64,000 nt of DNA from Harmonia axyridis (taxonomy: Eukaryota; Arthropoda; Insecta; Coleoptera; Coccinellidae): the NCBI RefSeq assembly GCF_914767665.1, contig NC_059507.1:18230718-18294717 (forward strand), written 5' to 3'. Positions 18,636 through 27,381 of the stretch are shown here, piece by piece. A program made the position numbers and the translations under genes. The notes beneath the pieces are model-generated. The model was not told the origin of the DNA and did no database searches. It worked only from the letters and a program-made list of their open reading frames with translations. Each line of letters opens with the position of its first letter. Position 1 is the first letter of the stretch.

Positions 18636-20730
18636 GGTGAGTCTTTGACTTGTATATATATTTTAACCGAAGATTCCTGAGGTCAAAAGAAACACTTTTT
18701 TCCTTTATAGTTTTTTCCGATTCGGCCCGGTTACTAAGATACAGGCTGTTGAAAATCGATAAAAAATGTGATTTTCGGCTATATCTCGTAAATGGTTTTA
18801 TTGAAGGAAATGATTTTTGGAATATAGCTTTTCCTTGATGTGATACATCTTCTCCGAATACAAGATTCCCTACACATCTTTCAGTTTCTTCATTATGAAC
18901 ATTACATCACATAAAAATACCAGAAAATCTAAGAACCCAATTCTTAAAATTAATTTGAACGTTCATTGAAGAATATTTGGCTAATTTGAAAAATAAAAGT
19001 ATTCCTCATATTTTCTCGTACAAAGCGCCGTTTTCGAGTAACTTGATCTTAAAAAAAAAAAATTATCTGTGAAATTCAAAAAATTGGGTACTTTGGCTAA
19101 ATGCAACTTCGTTTCTGTTGTGGAAAAAAAAACCTCAGAAATGAATATTTACTATGATGTCATGTCTCAGATTTTAGAATTGAAGTACTAGCCAACTTAG
19201 TTTGAAAATGAAGTTATTTGAATAAGCTCACCTCAACTCTTCTATTTGATTACAAATTATTGAGCTTTGACACAGCTCAGATAATAAGATACTTCATTAA
19301 AATCAACATTCTATTTCGAAAAGTCCAGATTTACCATAAAGCCCATGTTTAAAAAAGTTTTCAAAAAATAGTCCCATTTTAATGACAACAATCAATATCA
19401 CACTAAAGACTGCCATCGAACAATACTGTATTCTTCTTGTGGTCATTCAAACTCACATCGAAACATACCTCTAAGTACATACTAGACAAATTTTCATGTG
19501 ATTGAGATTAAATACTTTTATTCTTTTGCTACTCCATAAATTCATCCTAAAGCATATGATTGACATACTTCCAAGAGTGCCATAATTGTTTTAATATGAA
19601 AACAAATAGGTGAGTTGAAAGAAACAGGATATTCAATTGTGGATATTTATATTAATTACTTCTTATTTATTTTCAATGGCGAAATCAAGATGAATCAAGT
19701 AGAGTTGGCTATAATGCAGGTACATATTATAGAACAAATTTCATAACAAGTGGAGTCTAACATTTTCCATTGATTACAGAGCCATAAAACTTCATTTCCA
19801 TATTTTCACACTAATGGCTTCAAAAATATTGATGCAGATCATTATTTTTATGAGATAGTTGGCACAAATCAAATGCTTCATTTCATAAAGGAATTACTCT
19901 CTATCAGAATGCATACTTATTTATTTTGTATCCACACCATTATTTTGGAAATTGTTTTTAAATTTCTTGAAAATAAGTATGGAACTTCAATATTCTGTTG
20001 GGTTTCTTCAAATCTTCGATGATTTTCATTTTATGCAAATATAATATCATAAGACAATAACAGCGTAAACTTTAAATGAATATTTTAGATTATAGGTTAG
20101 AAGTTAGAACATAGATTATTCGAACTGTTGTGTTTAAATTTGTAACACTCGAAATTTGAGGTTCAAACTTAAAACCACAGACTAGTAGTCTGTGTTAGAA
20201 CTGTCACAGATGAATATTATTTATTTGAGAATGTAAGGTTAAATTGCAATTCTAGTACGAAATCAAATAAACAACGATATATTATAAATGCGATATAATA
20301 AATGAATGGATATGAATTATGAATATCAGAGCTAAGCTAATATGGGTGGTAGCGAGCTCAATTCGTTATGATTATCGAAAATGAAATAGAAAATCAAGAG
20401 AAAAATATTTAATCTTTATCGTCAGTGAAATTGGAATAACTCATTTATTGTATTAAAAATACTACTTTGTTCAACAAATGGAATGTTAAAAGTGAGTTTA
20501 TAATGGTTTTTTCAATTTAATAGTTTATTTCCAAGGTTCAAATTGTATATCTTATACTTGCGAAAACTTCAGTGTTCCGGTTACCAGGGGTGAATTAGCT
20601 CATTATGAAAATTTAAAATGGCTATATCTTTTTAACAGGGCCGAATCGGAAAAAATGGTAAATGAAAAAAGTGTTTCTTTTGACCCCAAGAATCTTCGGT
20701 TAAAATATATGTACAAGTCAAAGACTCACC

Positions 20731-20733
<3 letters not shown>
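18633..20733. mobile_element. 2.1-kb TA-flanked inverted-repeat element, non-coding
   Basis: Ends CAGGGTGAGTCTTTGACTTG and its reverse complement, each next to TA. The inverted repeats are about 110 bp (18633-18745 and about 20620-20733) and include TTTTAACCGAAGATTC and TTTTTCCGATTCGGCCC. The interior is AT-rich and has no open frame over 60 codons with a motif. Probably a non-autonomous Tc1/mariner-superfamily element mobilised in trans. Confidence 0.88.
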
Positions 20734-20768
<35 letters not shown>

Positions 20769-20833
20769 AATGAAATTTAAGGGTCTTTAGGCTCGGGTTT
20801 TGGGAGTAAATGATTGACTACTCTTTATTCTAT

Positions 20834-20870
20834 GCCAAGCTTTCGCATTAATTTAATGCTTCTTCAGGGC
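20834..20870 (-). ncRNA. Hammerhead ribozyme-like core, PLE-B full copy
   Basis: Minus strand: GCC, CUGAAGA, stem II GCAUU/AAUGC (extendable), GAAA, GCUU, GGC. Stem I GCC/GGC. AGCU in the stem III position is self-complementary. Confidence 0.7.
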
Positions 20871-20872
20871 TT

Positions 20873-20938
20873 CTGCAAAAGATCAATAAAATACAATTAA
20901 TAAATAACAAATTTTAGAAAACAAACAAATTTACTCAC
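20873..20938 (-). other. Predicted 66-nt intron next to the ribozyme, PLE-B
   Basis: Minus strand: perfect donor GTGAGTAA after CATTCA, acceptor GATCTTTTGCAG two bases before stem I. Identical in the other two PLE-B copies (minus strand 23813-23878; plus strand 25640-25705). Confidence 0.5.
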
Positions 20939-21203
20939 TGAATGTGAGGTTTTACATGGATAACATCTGCCACAAACGGTGTAACTAATAAAAACAAAAA
21001 GTTATATTTTAATTTCATAGGAATTCTCCAAAAACACGTCAACTAAATCTATTTCACAAATTTAAAAACTCTTCCGGTTGATAATCTTATTTATACGCAA
21101 TTTAGTAACCCTCATCTAAGATAACACAATAATGACATTTGATGGTTATGTTTCTGTTATTATAGAAAACTAGTCTCTCACTCCTCTATGTTCCCTGTCT
21201 TCT

Positions 21204-23663
21204 TTATTCATCTATTGGGCCGTCATAAAAAGGTTCCATTTTTATCCTCTCTAACAAATAACTGTATATAGAGCTTAATTTGTTCGTATCTGTCTTCTTA
21301 TTTATGGTTTCATCTTCTTTGTTTATGTTAATCATTTCGTGAATCAATCTTTTTTGATAATTTCTCTCTGTTTTGAGTACCTCAACACCTTCAAAATTCA
21401 CATGATGGTCCAGATTATGCGCATGCGCAGCCAATGCACATCTCTCTGGGTATTTTCTTATGTCCGATCTATGTAGCGCCACTCTACTTTTCAACCATTG
21501 GGAGGTATGTCCTATATAACATTTGTCGCAAGTCTCACATTTTATTTTATAAACGACATTACTTTGGAAGGATGTTGGAATGGGGTCCTTTATTTTGGTG
21601 TACAATGACCTCACCGTTTTTTGATTTTGGACTGCAATTTTGATGTTTTCCTCTCTGAACACATTTTTCAATTTTCCTGTCAAGTTTGTAACATTTGGAT
21701 ACGATGCATAATGTGTTCTATCTGTTGTCATATTTTGTTCTTCTGTTTGTTCATTTTGAGTGGTACCATTAGCATATAGTAATTTCTTAATCATGCTGTT
21801 AGGATAATCATTTTCTTTAAGAATCTGGTGTAATTTTTTTAGTCCTTCATCTATGAATGATTTATGGCATATTTTTGATATTCTTCTTTTCATTTGGTTT
21901 ATTGTGTTAATTTTCACATTTATGCCATGGTCTGAGTGGAAATGAATAATTTTGTCTGAATGTGTGTCCTTCCTATACCATTTCAATTTTACTATTTTAT
22001 CTTGTCTATATGCTCTAGTGTCTAGGAAGGGTACTGAGTGATGGAGATCTTCTGTTTCTAGTGTGAACTGTAAATCTACACAAACCGAGTTGAACAAGTC
22101 AAGTGTCAGTTGAATAAATGTTTCTGGTACTATCATCATGATGTCATCCACAAACTTTTTTACGAATAGAACAGTATATGGTAATTTAGGTAAGATTGAG
22201 TCCAACTGATGGTCCATAACATACTGTGCCAGAATAGGGGACAACTTTGAGCCCATCGCGCATCCGAAAATTTGTTGATAAAATTCTCCCTGAAACGTGC
22301 AGTAATTATTTTCAAGAAGAAAAGTGATTATTTCCATAAATAAATTCATGTCTAAGTTCGTGTGTGGTCTTATATTTTCCCACTTAAGCTTTAGAATTTC
22401 GATGATTTTTTTCTTTTCCAAATTTCCGAACAAGTTGACAACGTCCAGTGATATTAGTCTGTGGTCATCTGGTATCTCGAAGTCATTAATTTCCTGTGCA
22501 TACTGGAATGTGTCTTTGACGTAGTATCTATTGTCGGTATTATAAGCACTTTTTAGCGCATCCGCCATAAACTTCGACAGTGAATTTACTGGACTATCTA
22601 CGCCAGAAATAATTGGTCTTAGTGGATGTCCTTCCTTATGTAATTTTGGATTTCCATAAATTTTAGGTGCTACTCCATTATAAGTTTTCATTTCTTTGGC
22701 CTGTTTTGGTGTTATATATTTCTTCCGTTTTAACGTTTCAATGTATGAATTGCACTTTTTTTGAATGCTCTCTGTTGGGTCCCTAGATAGCTTTTTGAAG
22801 TCCTTAGAATGAAGTATAGTTTTCATTTTTTCCTTGTATATTTGATGATCCATAATGACAGTTGTACCACCTTTGTCACTGTTTAAAACAACAAGGTCAT
22901 CGTTGTTCTTTAGAAATTCTTTTGTCTCTCTAAACCATTCATTTGTTGGGTTTTTATTATCTACATTTTTATGTAAATAATTAGTAATAATGTTTGTTAC
23001 TCTGGCTCTTTTAATATTCTTTTGTTCACTTTGTACGCCTTGGAGAATATACTCGGTGTCTGCTATTAGATTTTTAACATTTACATCTTTTTTTGTAGTT
23101 GGAACGTTGAACTTTGAGCCCAAGGATAGGAGGTTTTGTACTGTTTTCGGTATTGGTTTTTTTGATAGGTTTTTTATCCATTTTTCTTGTGTTTTTATAT
23201 ATTGGATGTTGTCTCTGCTTAGGTTTCTTATTTTCTTCAGGTTATCTTCCTTGATTTTGTGAAATTTCTTGTTATATGCTATATTTATTCTTCTTTTGTA
23301 TTCCACAAGTATGTTTTCCGGTAAATTCTGTAATTTTCTTGATATTTCCTCTGTGTATTTCTTCAACTTGTTTACTTTCTGATTTACTTGGCTTAATTCA
23401 AGATTGAGGATCTTTTTGATCGTTTTGTCATTGAATTGTTTTATTTTCTTGTTGAGTCTATTGTTGTCATAATCGAAAAGACTCATTACACTCTTTAAAT
23501 TCGATGTAATATGTTTCGGAATAATTCCCTGTCGTCTGCATTCTAAAAGAAATATACGTCGGTTTACGGCCGATGCCATCTTGTTGTTCGTTGTACTCCA
23601 GATTTTCAGGTACTTAGTTGTTTCATGTCCATAATCCCTGCTGATGTCTTCAAAGAAACCCAT
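21204..23663 (-). CDS. PLE-B reverse transcriptase / GIY-YIG endonuclease, full length
   Basis: Uninterrupted 819-residue frame, about the size expected for an endonuclease-bearing PLE. Residues 1-175 are Lys-rich and probably helical (RNA/DNA binding). Then come VQNLLSLGSKFNVP, VLNSDKGGTTVIM, YGNPKLHKEGHPLRPIISG, SLDVVNLFGNLEKK (~403), GCAMGSKLSPILAQ, KKFVDDIMMIVP (~503, catalytic Asp pair) and VPFLDTRAY. The C-terminal GIY-YIG nuclease has NVVYKIKCETCDKCYIGHTS (~700) with the PLE Cys cluster. Its start is preceded by an in-frame leader joined to a further copy of the terminal repeat. All motifs are intact, so this copy could still encode active enzyme. Confidence 0.94.
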   Translation of the reverse strand: MGFFEDISRDYGHETTKYLKIWSTTNNKMASAVNRRIFLLECRRQGIIPKHITSNLKSVMSLFDYDNNRLNKKIKQFNDKTIKKILNLELSQVNQKVNKLKKYTEEISRKLQNLPENILVEYKRRINIAYNKKFHKIKEDNLKKIRNLSRDNIQYIKTQEKWIKNLSKKPIPKTVQNLLSLGSKFNVPTTKKDVNVKNLIADTEYILQGVQSEQKNIKRARVTNIITNYLHKNVDNKNPTNEWFRETKEFLKNNDDLVVLNSDKGGTTVIMDHQIYKEKMKTILHSKDFKKLSRDPTESIQKKCNSYIETLKRKKYITPKQAKEMKTYNGVAPKIYGNPKLHKEGHPLRPIISGVDSPVNSLSKFMADALKSAYNTDNRYYVKDTFQYAQEINDFEIPDDHRLISLDVVNLFGNLEKKKIIEILKLKWENIRPHTNLDMNLFMEIITFLLENNYCTFQGEFYQQIFGCAMGSKLSPILAQYVMDHQLDSILPKLPYTVLFVKKFVDDIMMIVPETFIQLTLDLFNSVCVDLQFTLETEDLHHSVPFLDTRAYRQDKIVKLKWYRKDTHSDKIIHFHSDHGINVKINTINQMKRRISKICHKSFIDEGLKKLHQILKENDYPNSMIKKLLYANGTTQNEQTEEQNMTTDRTHYASYPNVTNLTGKLKNVFREENIKIAVQNQKTVRSLYTKIKDPIPTSFQSNVVYKIKCETCDKCYIGHTSQWLKSRVALHRSDIRKYPERCALAAHAHNLDHHVNFEGVEVLKTERNYQKRLIHEMININKEDETINKKTDTNKLSSIYSYLLERIKMEPFYDGPIDE

Positions 23664-23773
23664 TTCTATTTAATAACTATTGTTGTAAGAGCCAAAATAA
23701 ATATATTGAATGAAATTTAAGGGTCTTTAGGCTCGGGTTTTGGGAGTAAATGATTGACTACTCTTTATTCTAT

Positions 23774-23810
23774 GCCAAGCTTTCGCATTAATTTAATGCT
23801 TCTTCAGGGC
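23774..23810 (-). ncRNA. Hammerhead ribozyme-like core, PLE-B tandem copy
   Basis: Identical to 20834-20870. It lies upstream of the full-length coding region, so a transcript from the tandem unit would carry a ribozyme on both sides of the coding part. Confidence 0.7.
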
Positions 23811-24143
23811 TTCTGCAAAAGATCAATAAAATACAATTAATAAATAACAAATTTTAGAAAACAAACAAATTTACTCACTGAATGTGAGGTTTTACATGGA
23901 TAACATCTGCCACAAACGGTGTAACTAATAAAAACAAAAAGTTATATTTTAATTTCATAGGAATTCTCCAAAAACACGTCAACTAAATCTATTTCACAAA
24001 TTTAAAAACTCTTCCGGTTGATAATCTTATTTATACGCAATTTAGTAACCCTCATCTAAGATAACACAATAATGACATTTGATGGTTATGTTTCTGTTAT
24101 TATAGAAAACTAGTCTCTCACTCCTCTATGTTCCCTGTCTTCT

Positions 24144-24940
24144 TTATTCATCTATTGGGCCGTCATAAAAAGGTTCCATTTTTATCCTCTCTAACAAATA
24201 ACTGTATATAGAGCTTAATTTGTTCGTATCTGTCTTCTTATTTATGGTTTCATCTTCTTTGTTTATGTTAATCATTTCGTGAATCAATCTTTTTTGATAA
24301 TTTCTCTCTGTTTTGAGTACCTCAACACCTTCAAAATTCACATGATGGTCCAGATTATGCGCATGCGCAGCCAATGCACATCTCTCTGGGTATTTTCTTA
24401 TGTCCGATCTATGTAGCGCCACTCTACTTTTCAACCATTGGGAGGTATGTCCTATATAACATTTGTCGCAAGTCTCACATTTTATTTTATAAACGACATT
24501 ACTTTGGAAGGATGTTGGAATGGGGTCCTTTATTTTGGTGTACAATGACCTCACCGTTTTTTGATTTTGGACTGCAATTTTGATGTTTTCCTCTCTGAAC
24601 ACATTTTTCAATTTTCCTGTCAAGTTTGTAACATTTGGATACGATGCATAATGTGTTCTATCTGTTGTCATATTTTGTTCTTCTGTTTGTTCATTTTGAG
24701 TGGTACCATTAGCATATAGTAATTTCTTAATCATGCTGTTAGGATAATCATTTTCTTTAAGAATCTGGTGTAATTTTTTTAGTCCTTCATCTATGAATGA
24801 TTTATGGCATATTTTTGATATTCTTCTTTTCATTTGGTTTATTGTGTTAATTTTCACATTTATGCCATGGTCTGAGTGGAAATGAATAATTTTGTCTGAA
24901 TGTGTGTCCTTCCTATACCATTTCAATTTTACTATTTTAT
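24144..24940 (-). pseudogene. PLE-B partial tandem copy, C-terminal part
   Basis: Same sequence as 21204-22000 (end of reverse transcriptase, linker and GIY-YIG nuclease). It is cut at IVKLKWYRKD, where it meets a ~33-bp TA/TTA-rich joint (24941-24973) leading into the inverted piece. The open frame continues by chance into the joint. Confidence 0.9.
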
Positions 24941-24973
24941 TATATATTTTATTATATATATATATTATTTTAT

Positions 24974-25374
24974 TGTACACCAAAATAAAGGACCCCATTC
25001 CAACATCCTTCCAAAGTAATGTCGTTTATAAAATAAAATGTGAGACTTGCGACAAATGTTATATAGGACATACCTCCCAATGGTTGAAAAGTAGAGTGGC
25101 GCTACATAGATCGGACATAAGAAAATACCCAGAGAGATGTGCATTGGCTGCGCATGCGCATAATCTGGACCATCATGTGAATTTTGAAGGTGTTGAGGTA
25201 CTCAAAACAGAGAGAAATTATCAAAAAAGATTGATTCACGAAATGATTAACATAAACAAAGAAGATGAAACCATAAATAAGAAGACAGATACGAACAAAT
25301 TAAGCTCTATATACAGTTATTTGTTAGAGAGGATAAAAATGGAACCTTTTTATGACGGCCCAATAGATGAATAA
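24974..25374 (+). pseudogene. PLE-B inverted fragment, GIY-YIG part
   Basis: Plus-strand frame from YTKIKDPIPTSFQSNVVYKI to the normal stop (YDGPIDE), an inverted copy of the nuclease end. With 24144-24543 it forms a large inverted repeat around the joint at 24941-24973. Confidence 0.9.
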
Positions 25375-25707
25375 AGAAGACAGGGAACATAGAGGAGTGA
25401 GAGACTAGTTTTCTATAATAACAGAAACATAACCATCAAATGTCATTATTGTGTTATCTTAGATGAGGGTTACTAAATTGCGTATAAATAAGATTATCAA
25501 CCGGAAGAGTTTTTAAATTTGTGAAATAGATTTAGTTGACGTGTTTTTGGAGAATTCCTATGAAATTAAAATATAACTTTTTGTTTTTATTAGTTACACC
25601 GTTTGTGGCAGATGTTATCCATGTAAAACCTCACATTCAGTGAGTAAATTTGTTTGTTTTCTAAAATTTGTTATTTATTAATTGTATTTTATTGATCTTT
25701 TGCAGAA

Positions 25708-25744
25708 GCCCTGAAGAAGCATTAAATTAATGCGAAAGCTTGGC
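25708..25744 (+). ncRNA. Hammerhead ribozyme-like core, PLE-B inverted copy
   Basis: Same bases as 20834-20870 on the opposite strand. Confidence 0.7.
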
Positions 25745-25847
25745 ATAGAATAAAGAGTAGTCAATCATTTACTCCCAAAACCCGAGCCTAAAGACCCTTA
25801 AATTTCATTCAATATATTTATTTTGGCTCTTACAACAATAGTTATTA

Positions 25848-25880
<33 letters not shown>

Positions 25881-25957
25881 GCTTCACACTTTCGTGGGGT
25901 TATTTCCCAGTTTACCCGGGCCAGTAGGCCAAGGGTAAGCTGTGCTACTAGGAATTG

Positions 25958-27349
25958 TTAGTAGGGATATATGATTTGCCGGATTATGCCCACTGTTCCC
26001 AGTATTACGGCTTTTTGCATCCACGTTAAGGTGTTTGATGGCAGCTTCAGTTCTTCGATGTGTGCAGCAGTCTTCCGGTGAACCAGTCCATTGGCGGTTA
26101 TGATTAGTGGTATTATTCTGACAGATCTTAGTTTCCACATGTCTCTCATTTGCCGTGCAAGGCTTTCGTATTTCATCATTTTTTCGCCATATGCTTTCGC
26201 TATGTTATTGTCTAGAGGCACGGCAAAATCAATTATCAGAGCAGTTGTTTCGGTTTTGTTCCACACCACCATATCAGGCCTATTGTGCTCCACTCCTCGG
26301 TCAGTGACTATAGTTAGGTCCCAGTAAATCTTGATGTTATCATTTTCTAGTAGCGCTTGTGGAGTATACAAATGATGTGGGGTGAAGCATCGGAGGAGTC
26401 CTTCTTGAAGGCATATCAGCTGGTGGACTACTTTCCCCATCTCGTTATGCCGGGCCAGGTATTTCGTTCCAGCGATCTGAGAGCACCCTGACGATAGGTG
26501 CTGGATTGTCTCTTCAGCATTGTTGCACAGTCGGCATTTAGTGGACTCTATCTGCTGTTGCATGATGTGCTTAACGTATGTCCTAGTTGGTATAACCTGG
26601 TCCTGTATAGCCATTAGTGTTCCCTCAGTTTGAGGGTACAGGTATCCTTGCATGAGGTAAGTATGAGTTTTTGTTTTGTCCACTTCTTCTTGTTGTAGGC
26701 TAGCATAGAATCTACCGTGTAATGATTTAGATTTCCAGCTCTGTTTCAGTTCTTCTAACTTGTTTTGTCTTTCAGGTTCTTCTATGAGTGATCTTTCAGC
26801 AGTGTTGGATGTTCGGAGGTGAGTAGCGACCCATTGGTGTATTGGGTGATTTTTTTTTAGAAAGAAGTCTCTAATATTTTCCTCTTCTTTTCGGCAGGCT
26901 TCCTTCAGATTACTTAGACCTCGTCCTCCTTCTCTTCGTGGTAAGTATATTCTCTCTACAGCAGAGTTCGGGTGAAGTAGGCCGTGTTGGGTCAGAGTTG
27001 TCCGAATTTTTCTGTCTATTTTTTCTAGGTCCGTTTTTGACCATGTCAAGACACCTGCAGAGTAAGTGAACGCTGGTATTGCCCACATGTTGATTGCTGT
27101 TATTATGTTTTTCGCTGACAGCTCCGTTCCAAGCAACTTTCGCATCCTTCTGGTGAGTTCATTTTCAGCGTTCCGTTTGTTCTCTTGCTGCTTTATTTCG
27201 TAGGTTTGATGGATGCCTAGATATTTGTAGCTTTCTTCAATTGCCAGGCTTTTTATTTCTCGACCATCTACTAGTTGGATGTTTTGCTGTCGTGCCAGTT
27301 TCCCTCTTTTTATTTCAACGGTTGCACATTTCTCTAGCCCCAATGACAT
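25958..27349 (-). CDS. LINE protein, C-terminal part: zinc knuckle and restriction-like endonuclease
   Basis: 463-residue frame that continues the reverse transcriptase of 27382-29544 after a single-base frameshift; the reading VRKFSGDVGMSLGLEKCATV joins the two. It contains the thumb region, a CCHC knuckle CRLCNNAEETIQHLSSGC (C-X2-C-X8-H-X4-C, ~265) and the endonuclease HNRPDMVVW...ALIIDFAVP (~355) with KYESLARQM downstream. This order (one ORF, endonuclease C-terminal) defines the R2/R4/NeSL-type LINEs; R4/Dong is the best guess because of the N-terminal Myb-like domain in the other half and the simple-repeat target. The frame ends IRQIIYPY and is otherwise intact. Confidence 0.9.
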   Translation of the reverse strand: MSLGLEKCATVEIKRGKLARQQNIQLVDGREIKSLAIEESYKYLGIHQTYEIKQQENKRNAENELTRRMRKLLGTELSAKNIITAINMWAIPAFTYSAGVLTWSKTDLEKIDRKIRTTLTQHGLLHPNSAVERIYLPRREGGRGLSNLKEACRKEEENIRDFFLKKNHPIHQWVATHLRTSNTAERSLIEEPERQNKLEELKQSWKSKSLHGRFYASLQQEEVDKTKTHTYLMQGYLYPQTEGTLMAIQDQVIPTRTYVKHIMQQQIESTKCRLCNNAEETIQHLSSGCSQIAGTKYLARHNEMGKVVHQLICLQEGLLRCFTPHHLYTPQALLENDNIKIYWDLTIVTDRGVEHNRPDMVVWNKTETTALIIDFAVPLDNNIAKAYGEKMMKYESLARQMRDMWKLRSVRIIPLIITANGLVHRKTAAHIEELKLPSNTLTWMQKAVILGTVGIIRQIIYPY

Positions 27350-27381
27350 TCCAACATCTCCACTGAACTTCCTTACCAGTT

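Larger units (their letters stand above)
20761..25846 (-). mobile_element. PLE-B array: full copy, tandem partial copy, inverted partial copy
   Basis: Read on the minus strand from 25846: an inverted piece (24974-25846, plus-sense coding end and terminal repeat), then a partial copy in sense orientation (24940-23701), then the full-length copy (23700-20761). The segments 20761-22000 and 23701-24940 appear identical over 1240 bp at an offset of 2940. The inverted arm also carries the ~30 bp that lie between terminal repeat and start codon of the full copy. Both outer sides meet (TA)n. This head-to-tail plus inverted layout is characteristic of Penelope-like elements. Confidence 0.9.
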
